DNA of 64,000 nt from Actinomycetota bacterium (GCA_030840805.1 JAVEDU010000081.1:62001-126000), one strand, 5' to 3'; shown: positions 17,304 to 27,965, counted from the first letter of the stretch. Notes: generated from the letters alone by a model not told the origin. Translations and numbers: made by a program.

Positions 17304-20300
17304 ATGAGCGTGTACCCGAAGACCGACCCGACCGGCGGCGTCCCGTCGGCTCCGACGTTCCCGGAGATCGAGCGCCGCGTGCTGGAGCACTGGGCCGCCG
17401 ACGGCACGTTCGAGGCGAGCGTCGCGGCCCGCCCGGCCGGGGAGAACGGCGAGAACGAGTTCGTCTTCTACGATGGCCCCCCGTTCGCCAACGGCCTGCC
17501 GCACTACGGCCACCTGCTCACCGGGTACGTCAAGGACGTCGTCCCGCGCTACCAGACGATGCGCGGCAAGCACGTCGAACGCCGCTTCGGGTGGGACACC
17601 CACGGGCTGCCCGCCGAGGTCGAGGCCGAGAAGCAGCTCGGCATCTCCGGCAAGCCCGAGATCATCGCGATGGGCGTCGACCGGTTCAACGAGGCCTGCC
17701 GCGCCTCCGTGCTGCGGTACACCGAGGAGTGGCAGCGGTACGTCACCCGGCAGGCCCGCTGGGTGGACTTCGACAACGACTACAAGACGCTCGACCTGTC
17801 CTACATGGAGAGCGTCATGTGGGCCTTCAAGACGCTCCACGACAAGGGCCTGATCTACGAGGGCTTCCGCGTGCTGCCGTACTGCTGGCGCTGCGAGACG
17901 CCGTTGTCGAACACCGAGACGCGGATGGACGACGTCTACCGCGCCCGGCAGGACCCGGCGGTGACCGTCGCGTTCGTCCTGGAGACCGGCGAGAAGCTGC
18001 TCGTCTGGACGACCACGCCGTGGACCCTGCCGAGCAACGAGGCGATCGCGGTCGGCCCCGGCATCGACTACGCCGTCCTCGCCGCGGGGGACGGCCAGCG
18101 GTACATCCTGGCCGAGTCGCGCCTCGGCGCGTACGAGGGCCAGCTGGGGGAGTACGAGCGGGTCGGGACCCTCACGGGAGCCGAGCTCGTCGGCCGCCGC
18201 TACACGCCGATCTTCCCGTATCTCACCGACACCGAGCGGTTCGGCACCGAGAACGCCTTCCGCGTGCTGCCCGGTGACTTCGTGACCACCGAGGACGGCA
18301 CCGGCGTCGTCCACATGGCACCCGCGTACGGAGAGGACGACCAGAACACCTGTGCCGCCCACGGCATCCCGGTCGTCATGACGGTGGACGAGCACACCCG
18401 GTTCACCTCGGTCGTGCCGGACTACGAGGGACTCCAGGTCTTCGAGGCCAACAAGCCGATCGTCGCCGCGCTCCGCGAGAAGGGCGTGCTGATCCGGCAC
18501 GACAGCTACGAGCACCCGTACCCGCACTGCTGGCGCTGCGACACCCCGCTGGTCTACAAGGCGGTGTCGAGCTGGTTCGTCGAGGTGACGAAGTTCCGCG
18601 ACCGGATGGTGGAGCTCAACGCGGACATCACCTGGGTGCCCGAGCACATCAAGGAGGGCTCGTTCGGCAAGTGGCTCGCGAACGCGCGGGACTGGTCGAT
18701 CAGCCGCAACCGGTTCTGGGGCTCGCCCATCCCGGTGTGGAAGTCCGACGACCCGGCCTACCCCCGGATGGACGTGTACGGCTCGCTGGACGACGTCGAG
18801 CGTGACTTCGGCGTGCGCCCGACCGACCTGCACCGGCCCCATGTGGACGATCTGACCCGGCCCAACCCGGACGACCCGACCGGCAGGTCCGTGATGCGGC
18901 GCGTGCCGGAGGTGCTCGACTGCTGGTTCGAGTCGGGCTCGATGCCGTTCGCCCAGGTGCACTACCCGTTCGAGAACCGCGACTGGTTCGAGCACCACTA
19001 CCCGGGCGACTTCATCGTCGAGTACATCGGGCAGACGCGCGGCTGGTTCTACACGCTGCACGTGCTCGCGACCGCGCTGTTCGACCGGCCGGCGTTCTCC
19101 AGCGCGGTCAGCCACGGCATCGTGCTGGGCGCCGACGGCCGGAAGATGAGCAAGAGCCTGCGCAACTACCCGGACGTCTACGAGATGTACGACTCGTACG
19201 GCGCCGACGCCATGCGCTGGTTCCTGATGTCCTCGCCGATCCTGCGCGGCGGCGACCTGTCGGTGACCGAGACCGGGATCCGCGACAGCGTCCGTCAGGT
19301 GCTCAACCCCCTGTGGAACGCCTGGTACTTCTTCACGCTGTACGCCAACGCCGACGACCACTCCGCACAGTGGCGTGTGGACAGTGCGAACGTGCTGGAC
19401 CGCTATGTCCTCGCGAAGCTGCACGACACGGTCGCCGAGGTCACCGGGCAGCTGGACGTCTACGACATCTCCGGTGCGTGCGCGACCGTGCGGGACTTCC
19501 TCGACGCGCTGACGAACTGGTACATCCGGCGCTCGCGGGACCGGTTCTGGTCGTCCGACGCGGACGCGTTCGACACGCTGTACACGGTGCTGGAGACCAC
19601 GACGCGGTTGATGGCGCCGCTGCTGCCGATGATGACCGAGGAGATCTGGCGGGGCCTGACCGGCGGCCGGTCGGTGCACCTGGAGGACTTCCCGTCGGCG
19701 GACGCGCTGCCGGCGGACGCCGAGCTGGTGCGGACGATGGACCGGGTCCGGGAAATCGCCTCGGCGACGCTGTCGCTGCGGAAGGCCGGCAAGCTCCGGG
19801 TGCGCCTGCCGCTCGCCGAGCTGGTCGTGGTCGACCCGGCGCCCGACGCGCTGGCGGCGTTCGGGTCCGTCGTGGCGGACGAGGTGAACGTGAAGTCCGT
19901 GCGGTTCCTGCCGCCCGGCGACGCCACCGAGCGGGAGTTCGGTATCACCCGGCGGCTGACCGTCAACGCCCGTGCGGCCGGCCCGCGCCTCGGCAAGGAC
20001 GTCCAGACGGCGATCAAGGGCGCGAAGTCGGGCGACTGGTCCGTGGGCGAGGACGGGGCCGCGGTCGCCGGGGGCATCGCGCTCCAGGAGGGCGAGTACA
20101 CCCTCGAGCTCGTCGCCGGGGAGGGGACTCGTGCCACGACCGTGCTGCCGGGGGAGGGGTACGTGGCCCTCGACACCGCGGTCACGCCCGACCTCGCCGC
20201 CGAGGGCATCGCCCGGGACGTGATCCGGGGCATCGCCTCGGCCCGCCGGGACGCGGCGCTCGACGTCTCCGACCGGATCCGGCTCGTGCTCGAACCGTCG

Positions 20301-20456
20301 ACGGCGGAGATCCGCGCGGCGATCGAGGCACACCGGGACTTCGTGGCCGCGGAGACGCTGGCCACCGAGCTGGTGCTGGCGGAGGCCGGTCCGGACGCGG
20401 CGTCCGCCGAGGTCGGGGACGGCGGCTCGGTCCGGATCGCGGTCGGCCGGGCCTGA
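17304..20456 (+). CDS. ileS: Isoleucyl-tRNA synthetase
   Basis: 1050 aa class I synthetase. HIGH-equivalent HYGH in [20 protein letters not shown] in [11 protein letters not shown], and the editing-domain [12 protein letters not shown] are all present. The length and sequence style fit the longer, eukaryote-like IleRS common in actinobacteria. ATG 17304 lies just after the sequestered GAGGACGAGG ribosome site. Regulation is by the T-box leader. The gene ends at a 30-bp palindrome shared with the convergent gene. Confidence 0.98.
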   Translation: MSVYPKTDPTGGVPSAPTFPEIERRVLEHWAADGTFEASVAARPAGENGENEFVFYDGPPFANGLPHYGHLLTGYVKDVVPRYQTMRGKHVERRFGWDTHGLPAEVEAEKQLGISGKPEIIAMGVDRFNEACRASVLRYTEEWQRYVTRQARWVDFDNDYKTLDLSYMESVMWAFKTLHDKGLIYEGFRVLPYCWRCETPLSNTETRMDDVYRARQDPAVTVAFVLETGEKLLVWTTTPWTLPSNEAIAVGPGIDYAVLAAGDGQRYILAESRLGAYEGQLGEYERVGTLTGAELVGRRYTPIFPYLTDTERFGTENAFRVLPGDFVTTEDGTGVVHMAPAYGEDDQNTCAAHGIPVVMTVDEHTRFTSVVPDYEGLQVFEANKPIVAALREKGVLIRHDSYEHPYPHCWRCDTPLVYKAVSSWFVEVTKFRDRMVELNADITWVPEHIKEGSFGKWLANARDWSISRNRFWGSPIPVWKSDDPAYPRMDVYGSLDDVERDFGVRPTDLHRPHVDDLTRPNPDDPTGRSVMRRVPEVLDCWFESGSMPFAQVHYPFENRDWFEHHYPGDFIVEYIGQTRGWFYTLHVLATALFDRPAFSSAVSHGIVLGADGRKMSKSLRNYPDVYEMYDSYGADAMRWFLMSSPILRGGDLSVTETGIRDSVRQVLNPLWNAWYFFTLYANADDHSAQWRVDSANVLDRYVLAKLHDTVAEVTGQLDVYDISGACATVRDFLDALTNWYIRRSRDRFWSSDADAFDTLYTVLETTTRLMAPLLPMMTEEIWRGLTGGRSVHLEDFPSADALPADAELVRTMDRVREIASATLSLRKAGKLRVRLPLAELVVVDPAPDALAAFGSVVADEVNVKSVRFLPPGDATEREFGITRRLTVNARAAGPRLGKDVQTAIKGAKSGDWSVGEDGAAVAGGIALQEGEYTLELVAGEGTRATTVLPGEGYVALDTAVTPDLAAEGIARDVIRGIASARRDAALDVSDRIRLVLEPSTAEIRAAIEAHRDFVAAETLATELVLAEAGPDAASAEVGDGGSVRIAVGRA

Positions 20457-20463
20457 GGCCGGG

Positions 20464-20493
20464 GGCGTACCTCACCGCGCGGTGAGGTACGCC
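20464..20493. terminator. 30-bp perfect palindrome at convergent gene ends
   Basis: GGCGTACCTCACCGC and its exact complement GCGGTGAGGTACGCC abut with no spacer, eight bases after the ileS stop. It could terminate transcription in both directions. Its right part encodes the last residues (AYLTAR) of the convergent gene, so coding and terminator functions overlap. Confidence 0.7.
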
Positions 20494-21278
20494 TCGGCCA
20501 TCGCGACGAGCAGCGCGCGGGCGTCGGCGGTGGCGTACCCGCCGCTGGTCGTCCCGACGATCGACATCGCCCGGTGGTTGCCCGTGACGTCGACCCCGAC
20601 CGTGGCGCGACCGCCGGCCGTGGCGCCGTCCTCGGTCACGAACGCGCGGTCGCCGACGCCGGGGAGCGCCGTCCCGCCCGTGCCGTCGACGGCGGACCCG
20701 CGGTGGAACTCGAAGAACTCGGCCACCGCCTCCGGGTCCGGAGACCGCAGCAGGTCGACCGACAGGTCGAACTGCTCCGACGACAGCGAGCACCGCAGCT
20801 TCAGGCGTGGCTCGGCCTCGCTGCCGTCGAGGGTCGCGGCCGGCAGGCTCTGGACCCCGGTCAGGCCGTGCCTGCGGGCCAGTGTGGCGGCGGGTCCGCA
20901 CGGCACCTCGGCGAGCGAGGGCGCGGGGGGTACCGCGGACCGTGCGGGGGCGACCGCGGTGGCGGACGGGCGGGCGGTGGCCCGGGCCGGCGCCGGGTCG
21001 CGGGTCAGGGCCAGCGCCGCCGTGGTCCAGCCCGCCATCGCGAGCAGGGCGGTCAGGATCAGCGCCGCGACCAGGGCGGACGCCCGATCGAGCCGCGGCT
21101 CGGGCGGCTGGGCGGCGAAGGGCGGCTCCTCGGGCGGGTCGGCCGTGAAGTACATGTCGGCGGGGTCGTACGTCCCGTCGCCCGTGTGGTGCGGCTCGAC
21201 CTCTCCGACCGGCTTCGCGGGCCGGTGCGGCCGGTACGCCGGGGCGTCGGGGGACGTCGGCGGGAGCTGCTCGGACAC
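20472..21278 (-). CDS. Membrane-anchored hypothetical protein with extracytoplasmic domain
   Basis: 268 aa from GTG 21278, supported by GGAAGGG. A proline-rich cytoplasmic N-terminus (about 1-70) precedes one membrane helix (SALVAALILTALLAMAGW), a proline/alanine linker and a roughly 140-residue outer domain with two cysteines (VPCGPAA and LRCSLSS), plausibly a disulfide. The C-terminal half (PGVGDRAFV … ALLVAMAEAYL) resembles the DUF3558-like folds of actinobacterial lipoproteins, but similarity is loose. It is divergent from the radical-SAM gene. Function unknown. Confidence 0.65.
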   Translation of the reverse strand: MSEQLPPTSPDAPAYRPHRPAKPVGEVEPHHTGDGTYDPADMYFTADPPEEPPFAAQPPEPRLDRASALVAALILTALLAMAGWTTAALALTRDPAPARATARPSATAVAPARSAVPPAPSLAEVPCGPAATLARRHGLTGVQSLPAATLDGSEAEPRLKLRCSLSSEQFDLSVDLLRSPDPEAVAEFFEFHRGSAVDGTGGTALPGVGDRAFVTEDGATAGGRATVGVDVTGNHRAMSIVGTTSGGYATADARALLVAMAEAYLTAR

Positions 21279-21376
21279 GGTCGCGGGTCCCTTCCTGCGG
21301 TAGAGCCGGGATGGTTGCACGCCCGGACGTGGCGCGTGGTCCCCTCACCCCCCGTCACCGCGTACCCTGGGCTCCT

Positions 21377-23320
21377 GTGAGCACCACACCCGTCGTGTCC
21401 GTCTTCCCCGCCCTCGAACTGCTGCTGCCCCGCGTGCAGAAGCCGATCCAGTACGTCGGCGGTGAGCTCAACGCGACCGTCAAGGACTGGGACGCCACGA
21501 CGGTCCGCTGGGCGTTGATGTACCCGGACGCGTACGAGGTGGGCCTGCCGAACCAGGGCATCCAGATCCTGTACGAGATCCTCAACGAGCAGGCGGACGT
21601 CCTCGCCGAGCGCACCTACGCGGTGTGGCCCGATCTCGAGGCGCTGATGCGCGAGCACGGCGTCCCGCAGTTCACCGTGGACGCGCACCGGCCGGTGGCC
21701 GCGTTCGACGTGCTCGGGGTGTCGTTCTCCACCGAGCTCGGGTACACGAACCTGCTCACCGCCCTGGACCTGGGCGGCATCCCGTTGGAGAGCCGCGACC
21801 GGACCGACGAGCACCCGATCGTGCTCGCCGGCGGCCACGCGGCGTTCAACCCCGAGCCGATCGCGGACTTCATCGACGCCGCCGTGCTGGGCGACGGCGA
21901 GGAGGCGGTCCTGGAGATCACCGCCGTCCTGCGGCAGTGGAAGGCCGAGGGCCGCCCCGGCGGTCGCGACGAGGTGCTGCTGCGGCTCGCCCGTACCGAG
22001 GCCGTGTACGTGCCGCGGTTCTACGACGTCGAGTACCTCGCCGACGCGCGCATCCGCCGCGTGGTGCCGAACCGGCCGGACGTGCCGTTCTCGATCCGCA
22101 AGCGGACGACGATGGACCTCGACGCGTGGCCGTACCCGAAGCAGCCGCTCGTGCCGCTCGCCGAGACCGTGCACGAGCGGGCGAGCGTGGAGATCTTCCG
22201 CGGCTGCACCCGGGGCTGCCGGTTCTGCCAGGCGGGCATGATCACCCGTCCGGTCCGGGAACGCTCGATCACCGGTATCGGCGACATGGTGCAGGCGTCG
22301 CTGGACGCGACCGGCTTCGAGGAGGTCGGCCTGCTGTCGCTGTCCTCGGCCGACCACACCGAGATCGGTGCGGTCGCGAAGGGCCTGGCCGACCGGTACG
22401 AGGGGCAGAACGTCGGTCTCAGCCTGCCGTCCACGCGGGTGGACGCCTTCAACATCACGCTGGCCAACGAGCTGTCCCGCAACGGGCGGCGGTCCGGCCT
22501 CACGTTCGCGCCCGAGGGCGGCTCGGAGCGGCTCCGGAAGGTCATCAACAAGATGGTCTCCAAGGAGGACCTGATCCGGACGGTCAGCACGGCGTATGCC
22601 AACGGCTGGCGCCAGGTGAAGCTGTACTTCATGTGCGGACTGCCCACCGAGACCGACGAGGACGTGCTGGAGATCGCCCAGATGGCGCACGACGTCATCC
22701 GGGCGGGCCGCGAGGCGTCCGGGCACAGGGACATCCGCTGCACGGTGTCGATCGGCGGGTTCGTGCCGAAGCCGCACACGCCGTTCCAGTGGGCGTCGCA
22801 GGCCGACCCCGAGACGATCGACCGGCGGCTGAAGAAGCTGCGGGACGCGATCAACGCGAACCGTTCGCTCGGCCGGGCCATCGGCTTCCGGTACCACGAC
22901 GGCAAGCCGGGGCAGATCGAGGGACTGCTGTCCCGCGGTGACCGCCGGGTCGGCCGCGTGATCAAGGGCGTGTGGGAGGACGGCGGCCGGTTCGACGGCT
23001 GGAACGAGCACTTCTCCTACGACCGCTGGCACGCCGCCGCCGAGCGGGAGCTGACCCCGCTCGGGGTGTCGCTGGACTGGTTCACCACCCGCGAGCGGGG
23101 CGAGCAGGAGGTCCTGCCCTGGGACCACCTCGACTCGGGGCTGGACCGCGAGTGGCTCTGGGCGGACTGGCTGGACGCGATCGACGAGAACGAGCAGGAC
23201 GACTGCCGCTGGACGCCGTGCTTCGACTGCGGTGTCTGCCCCGGCATGGGCACCGAGATCCAGATCGGCCCGACCGGTCGCACGATGCTGCCGCTGACGC
23301 CGGTGGGTCCGACGGCCTGA
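21377..23320 (+). CDS. TIGR03960 family B12-binding-domain/radical SAM protein
   Basis: 647 aa. The N-terminal region (about 40-200) resembles a cobalamin-binding-type domain. The radical SAM cluster motif CTRGCRFCQ (C-x3-C-x2-C) lies near residue 277. A C-terminal extension ends with CFDCGVCPGMGTE, possibly a further metal site. TIGR03960 proteins are usually encoded next to or fused with TIGR03936, as here (24069), and close to rne/rplU. The reaction is not established; tRNA or ribosome-linked modification is only a guess. GTG 21377 is chosen; the gene is divergent from the anchored protein. Confidence 0.9.
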   Translation: MSTTPVVSVFPALELLLPRVQKPIQYVGGELNATVKDWDATTVRWALMYPDAYEVGLPNQGIQILYEILNEQADVLAERTYAVWPDLEALMREHGVPQFTVDAHRPVAAFDVLGVSFSTELGYTNLLTALDLGGIPLESRDRTDEHPIVLAGGHAAFNPEPIADFIDAAVLGDGEEAVLEITAVLRQWKAEGRPGGRDEVLLRLARTEAVYVPRFYDVEYLADARIRRVVPNRPDVPFSIRKRTTMDLDAWPYPKQPLVPLAETVHERASVEIFRGCTRGCRFCQAGMITRPVRERSITGIGDMVQASLDATGFEEVGLLSLSSADHTEIGAVAKGLADRYEGQNVGLSLPSTRVDAFNITLANELSRNGRRSGLTFAPEGGSERLRKVINKMVSKEDLIRTVSTAYANGWRQVKLYFMCGLPTETDEDVLEIAQMAHDVIRAGREASGHRDIRCTVSIGGFVPKPHTPFQWASQADPETIDRRLKKLRDAINANRSLGRAIGFRYHDGKPGQIEGLLSRGDRRVGRVIKGVWEDGGRFDGWNEHFSYDRWHAAAERELTPLGVSLDWFTTRERGEQEVLPWDHLDSGLDREWLWADWLDAIDENEQDDCRWTPCFDCGVCPGMGTEIQIGPTGRTMLPLTPVGPTA

Positions 23321-23331
23321 CGGCGCGACCG

Positions 23332-23347
23332 TTCCCCCGAAGGGGGG
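23332..23347. terminator. Short hairpin after the radical-SAM gene
   Basis: TCCCCC-GAA-GGGGGGA lies 11 bases after the stop and 10 bases before the convergent membrane gene end. It is a weak terminator candidate usable from both sides. Confidence 0.5.
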
Positions 23348-23357
23348 AGCGGGCGGC

Positions 23358-23948
23358 TCAGCGGCCGAGCGTGCCGAACCGCCAGAGCGCCCAGACGGTG
23401 AGCAGCACGAACACGACCCGGGCCACCTCCACCGCGACCCGGCGTCCGCCCAGCAGCGGGACGAGGACGACGACGGCCGCCACCAGCGCGACGACCGCGA
23501 TCGTGACGGCCTGCAGGACCGGGCTGTCGGAGCCGGGCAGCACACCGGCGGCCCGGTGGACCAGCCCCATCCAGAGCGCGGTCCAGCCGAGGGACGCGAG
23601 GGCGGCCCAGCCCGCCACCCGGAGGCGGCGCCGGGTACCGGGCCGCTCGGCCACCACGATGGCCGCCGGCTCGACGAACGCCGGCAGGGCCAGCGCCGCC
23701 GCCAGGACGCCGACGATCAGGAAGCCGCCGCTCGCGCCGAGACAGCCGGTACCGCTGCACGTCGAGGTCACCTGGGCGTACAGCAGCCAGGCGAGCACCG
23801 CGGAGACCCCGGCGACGACCGCCAGGCAGACGGCGCCAGCTCGGATGCGCGCGCGGGTGTCCACGCCTGCCCCCTCGTTCTCCTGGGCGGATTCGGTGGT
23901 CGTGTGGACGTCGGGACGAGGTTCGGTCTGGGTCTCCGGTCGAGTCAC
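23358..23948 (-). CDS. Four-helix membrane protein, hypothetical
   Basis: 196 aa from GTG 23948, or 168 aa from GTG 23864, which has the better ribosome site (GAGGGG, six bases). The first 30 residues are acidic and low in complexity. Four hydrophobic segments follow, the first pair separated by a loop with two cysteines (STCSGTGCLGASGG), suggesting an extracytoplasmic disulfide. No named family is recognised. It is convergent with the TIGR03960 gene and divergent from the TIGR03936 gene. Confidence 0.65.
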   Translation of the reverse strand: MTRPETQTEPRPDVHTTTESAQENEGAGVDTRARIRAGAVCLAVVAGVSAVLAWLLYAQVTSTCSGTGCLGASGGFLIVGVLAAALALPAFVEPAAIVVAERPGTRRRLRVAGWAALASLGWTALWMGLVHRAAGVLPGSDSPVLQAVTIAVVALVAAVVVLVPLLGGRRVAVEVARVVFVLLTVWALWRFGTLGR

Positions 23949-24068
23949 GCGGCGCAGTATGCCGGACCGGATCACCGCTCGGAGGCCCCGTGACAGACCG
24001 CCACCATCCCGCCGCGGGAGAGTAACTAAGCTCGGCGTATCCGGCCGTGCAAACCCGAGAGGAACCCC

Positions 24069-24851
24069 GTGGCTCGCCAACCCGACGGCCCGCCGCCGCC
24101 CCCCGTGGTGCAGCGCGTCCGACTCCGGTACGCGAAGCGTGGGCGGCTCCGGTTCACCTCGCACCGCGACATCGCCCGTGCGTTCGAGCGTGCCCTGCGG
24201 CGGGCCCGGGTGCCGATGGCGTACTCCGCCGGGTTCAACCCGCACCCCAAGGTGTCCTGGCTCGGCGCGTCCCCGACCGGCGTGGCCAGCGAGGCCGAGT
24301 ACCTCGAGCTGGCGCTCGCCGAGCGCGTGGACCCCGAGGCACTGCGGGCGGCCCTCGACGCTGCCCTCCCGTCTGGCGTGGACATCGTCGAGGTCGTCGA
24401 GGCGGGCGCCGGCTCCCTCGCCGACCGGATCGACACGTCGTCGTGGCGCATCGAGCTCCCCGGCGTACCGGTGGAGGAGCTGCGCACGGCCGTGGCGACC
24501 TTCCTGGCCGCCGCGGAGGTGCCCGTGGAGCGCCTCATGAAGAACGGCCGGCGGACCCTCGACGCCCGCGAGCCCGTCGTCCACGCCGAGGTCAGCACGG
24601 ACGTCCTCGGCGCGTTCGGGACGGAGAGTGCCGACGCGTGTGCGATACTTGACCTAGTCGTCCGGCACGTGACGCCTGCCGTACGACCCGATGACGTTCT
24701 GACCGGGCTGCGAGTCGTGGCTGACCTGGTGCCGCCGGTGCCCCCAAGGGCGACCCGGCTGGCGCAGGGAGCCCTCAGTGCGGAGGGTCGGCTGGCCGAC
24801 CCCCTCGCCGCGGACCGCGACAGAGATGTCACCGGGGTGCCGCCGTCCTGA
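24069..24851 (+). CDS. TIGR03936 family radical-SAM-associated protein (DUF2344)
   Basis: 260 aa. The N-terminus VQRVRLRYAKRGRLRFTSHRD and the following GFNPHPKVSWLGASPTG are family hallmarks. The protein is the companion of TIGR03960; in several bacteria the two are one polypeptide. Here they are separated by the convergent membrane gene. GTG 24069 follows GAGAGGAAC. RNase E/G starts 120 bp downstream, the common actinobacterial arrangement. Function unknown beyond its association with radical SAM chemistry. Confidence 0.88.
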   Translation: MARQPDGPPPPPVVQRVRLRYAKRGRLRFTSHRDIARAFERALRRARVPMAYSAGFNPHPKVSWLGASPTGVASEAEYLELALAERVDPEALRAALDAALPSGVDIVEVVEAGAGSLADRIDTSSWRIELPGVPVEELRTAVATFLAAAEVPVERLMKNGRRTLDAREPVVHAEVSTDVLGAFGTESADACAILDLVVRHVTPAVRPDDVLTGLRVVADLVPPVPPRATRLAQGALSAEGRLADPLAADRDRDVTGVPPS

Positions 24852-24971
24852 CGGCGCCTAACTGAAGACTTCGGCGTCCCGCACAGGCGGGTCGCTCGTC
24901 CTGACCACAACCACATACCCCTGAGCGGCCGCGTCCCACGCGCCCGGGGGTCGAACGGGAGACACGCCCGG

Positions 24972-27965
24972 ATGCTCGACAACGAGCCCACCGGCGGCGC
25001 TTCGACGGACACGACGTCCGACGAGCAGAACACCGCCACAGCCACCGCCACACCGCGCCGTCGCGCGACCCGCCGCGCCCAGAAGGCCGCCCCCGTCGCC
25101 GGGGAGCCGGCCGCCACCGATGCGGTCGTCGCCGAGGCGCCGGCCGCCGAGGAGCCGGCCGCGCCCGTGAAGCGCGCGCGCCGCGCCGCCAAGAAGGCCG
25201 CCCCCGCGCCGGTGGCCAACGACCTCACGGCCGCTGTCGTCGAGGCCGTCGCCGCGGTCGAGGCCACCGACGCCGATGCCCCCGCGCCGGCGAAGAAGGC
25301 CGTCCGCAAGGCCGCCCCGCGCAAGCGCGCGGCGAAGAAGGTCGCGGAGCCCGCCGCCGAGGCCCCCGCCGAGGCCCCCCCGGCCGCGGAGACCCCCGAC
25401 GCCCCCGCGGCGCAGTCCGATGTGTCCGACTCGCCGGCCCCCGCGAAGCGCACGCGCCGCAGCCGGAGCGGGGCCGCGCGCGCCGCCGCACCGGACACTG
25501 TGGACAGCACCACCGAGGCCGCCGCGGACAGCGCGCCGGCGCCGGTCGGGCCGCCCGTCGCGCTGTTCGTGGCGCCGGACCCCGCGGCCGCGGCACCGCG
25601 CCGCCGTGGCGCCCGCCGGCCCGCCGGCCCGCCGGAGCAGGTGGAGGCGCCGGTCGCGGAAGAGCCGACGGAGGTCGCCGAGGCCGACCCCGCCGACGAC
25701 GAGCAGGACACCGAGGGCGGCGCGCGCCGCCGCCGTCGTGGCCGTCGTGGCCGTGGCCGCGGCCGGGGCGGCGACGAGAACGCGACCGAGGACGACGAGT
25801 CGGCCGCCGAGGCCGAGACCGCGTCCCCGGACGCGGAGGACTCCGAGACCGGCGAGGACGACGAGTCCGACGGTGCCTCGCGCCGGCGCCGCCGCCGACG
25901 CCGCCGTGGTGGCTCCGGCGGCGGTGACACCGACGGCGCGGTGGAGGACCCGCCGAACACGGTGGTGAAGGTCCGCGAGCCCCGGGCCGCCTCCGACGAG
26001 GTACAGGGCGTCAAGGGCTCCACCCGGCTCGAGGCGAAGCGTCAGCGTCGTCGCGACGGCCGTGACCAGGGGCGACGCCGTCCGCCGGTGCTGAGCGAGG
26101 CCGAGTTCCTGGCCCGCCGCGAGGCCGTCGAGCGCACCATGGTGGTCCGCCAGCTCGGTGAGCGAACCCAGATCGCGGTCCTCGAGGACGACGTCCTCGT
26201 CGAGCATTACGTGACCAAGGCGTCGAACACCTCGTACGCCGGGAACGTCTACCTCGGCAAGGTCCAGAACGTGCTGCCGAGCATGGAGGCGGCGTTCATC
26301 GACATCGGCAAGGGGCGCAACGCCGTCCTGTACGCCGGTGAGGTGAATTGGGACGCGGCCGGCATGGACGGCAAGCCCCGCAAGATCGAGCAGGCGCTGA
26401 AGTCCGGCGACCCGGTGCTCGTGCAGGTCACCAAGGACCCGATCGGCCACAAGGGCGCCCGGCTGACCAGCCAGATCAGCCTGCCGGGCCGGTTCCTGGT
26501 GTACGTGCCCGAGGGCCAGATGACCGGCATCAGCCGGAAGCTGCCCGACACCGAGCGCAAGCGGCTCAAGGACATCCTCAAGAAGATCGTCCCCGAGAAC
26601 GCCGGCGTCATCATCCGTACCGCCGCCGAGGGTGCGAGCGAGGAGGAGCTGGCGAGCGACGTCGACCGCCTCGAGGCCCAGTGGCAGACGATCAAGACCA
26701 ATGCGGAGAAGGGCCAGGCGCCCTCCCTGCTGAACGCGGAGCCCGACCTCGTCGTGCGCGTCATCCGGGACATCTTCAACGAGGACTTCGCGAAGCTGAT
26801 CGTCTCCGGCGACGAGGCCTGGAACACGGTCGAGGAGTACGTCCGGCACGTCTCGCCGGACCTGGTGGAGCGGCTGTCGCGGCACACCGCCGACACCGAC
26901 GTGTTCGCGGCGCTCCGCATCGACGAGCAGCTCACGAAGGCGCTGGACCGCAAGGTCTACCTGCCGTCGGGTGGCTCGCTGGTCATCGACCGCACCGAGG
27001 CGATGACCGTGGTCGACGTCAACACCGGCAAGTTCACCGGCCAGGGCGGCAACCTGGAGGAGACCGTCACCCGGAACAACCTGGAGGCGGCCGAGGAGAT
27101 CGTCCGGCAGCTCCGGCTGCGGGACATCGGCGGCATGATCGTCGTCGACTTCATCGACATGGTGCTGGAGAGCAACCGGGACCTCGTGCTCCGGCGGCTC
27201 ACCGAGTGCCTGGGCCGGGACCGCACCAAGCACCAGGTCGCCGAGGTCACCTCCCTCGGGCTCGTGCAGATGACCCGCAAGCGGGTCGGCCAGGGGCTGC
27301 TGGAGGCGTTCAGCGAGACCTGTGAGCACTGCAAGGGCCGTGGGGTCCACGTCCGGACCGATCTGTTCGAGCGGCCGCGTCAGCAGCAGGTGAAGCCGCA
27401 GCCGCCGAGGCCGGTGCCTCCGGCCCTCTCGCCGGCCGCGCTGGAGACCGACGTCGTCGAGACGGTGCCCGCCGGGTCCGAAGTCGCCGAGACGGTGGTC
27501 TCCGACACGGCGGCCGTCGACGTGGACACCGCTCCCGTCGAGGCACCGCCGGTCGAGGGTGGCCGGCGTGGCCGTGGTCGTGGCCGTGGGGGTCGTGGTC
27601 AGGGCGACGGCGCCCCGGCCGACGCCGCTCCTGCTTCCGACGCGGCCGAGCCCGTCGACGCCGTCGCGCCGGACGCCGAGGGCGCGGCGGAGCCGTCGGC
27701 GCCGTCGCGGCGCCGTCGGGGCCGGGGCCGGGTGACGACCGAGGTCGTGGCCGCGGACGTGGCGGTCGAGGCGACGCCGGAGCCGCCCTCGGAGGCGCCG
27801 CTCGGCAGCGAGCCGTGGCCCGCGGTGCCGGCGCCCGACGTGGTGGCCGACCCGGTGACCACGACCGGTGCCGAGGCGACGAACGGGACCACCCCGGAGC
27901 CCGCTCCGCGCCGTCGTCGCCGGGCCGCATCGCGTCCCGCCGGTCCGCCGGTGGCCGCGTCGTGA
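24972..27965 (+). CDS. rne: Ribonuclease E/G
   Basis: 997 aa. A long Ala/Pro/Arg/Glu-rich disordered N-terminal region (about 1-360) precedes the catalytic core: an S1 domain (YAGNVYLGKVQNVLPSMEAAF, near 420), a DNase-I-like domain with catalytic aspartates in VVDVNTGKFTG and IVVDFIDM, and the zinc-link cysteines CEHCKG near 780. A second disordered Arg/Gly-rich tail follows. Long N- and C-terminal extensions around a central core are usual in actinobacterial RNase E and serve as interaction scaffolds. The enzyme starts mRNA decay and matures rRNA and tRNA. rplU-rpmA-obg follow. Confidence 0.97.
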   Translation: MLDNEPTGGASTDTTSDEQNTATATATPRRRATRRAQKAAPVAGEPAATDAVVAEAPAAEEPAAPVKRARRAAKKAAPAPVANDLTAAVVEAVAAVEATDADAPAPAKKAVRKAAPRKRAAKKVAEPAAEAPAEAPPAAETPDAPAAQSDVSDSPAPAKRTRRSRSGAARAAAPDTVDSTTEAAADSAPAPVGPPVALFVAPDPAAAAPRRRGARRPAGPPEQVEAPVAEEPTEVAEADPADDEQDTEGGARRRRRGRRGRGRGRGGDENATEDDESAAEAETASPDAEDSETGEDDESDGASRRRRRRRRRGGSGGGDTDGAVEDPPNTVVKVREPRAASDEVQGVKGSTRLEAKRQRRRDGRDQGRRRPPVLSEAEFLARREAVERTMVVRQLGERTQIAVLEDDVLVEHYVTKASNTSYAGNVYLGKVQNVLPSMEAAFIDIGKGRNAVLYAGEVNWDAAGMDGKPRKIEQALKSGDPVLVQVTKDPIGHKGARLTSQISLPGRFLVYVPEGQMTGISRKLPDTERKRLKDILKKIVPENAGVIIRTAAEGASEEELASDVDRLEAQWQTIKTNAEKGQAPSLLNAEPDLVVRVIRDIFNEDFAKLIVSGDEAWNTVEEYVRHVSPDLVERLSRHTADTDVFAALRIDEQLTKALDRKVYLPSGGSLVIDRTEAMTVVDVNTGKFTGQGGNLEETVTRNNLEAAEEIVRQLRLRDIGGMIVVDFIDMVLESNRDLVLRRLTECLGRDRTKHQVAEVTSLGLVQMTRKRVGQGLLEAFSETCEHCKGRGVHVRTDLFERPRQQQVKPQPPRPVPPALSPAALETDVVETVPAGSEVAETVVSDTAAVDVDTAPVEAPPVEGGRRGRGRGRGGRGQGDGAPADAAPASDAAEPVDAVAPDAEGAAEPSAPSRRRRGRGRVTTEVVAADVAVEATPEPPSEAPLGSEPWPAVPAPDVVADPVTTTGAEATNGTTPEPAPRRRRRAASRPAGPPVAAS

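Noticed and set aside
17121-20333. Open frame of over 1000 codons antisense to ileS
   Set aside because: It has no ribosome site or recognisable domain, and fully overlaps intact ileS. Such frames are expected at high GC.
25000-26050. Repetitive Ala/Pro/Arg-rich segment that could be a separate gene
   Set aside because: It is in frame with the RNase E/G core with no stop between. Actinobacterial RNase E commonly has such disordered N-terminal extensions.
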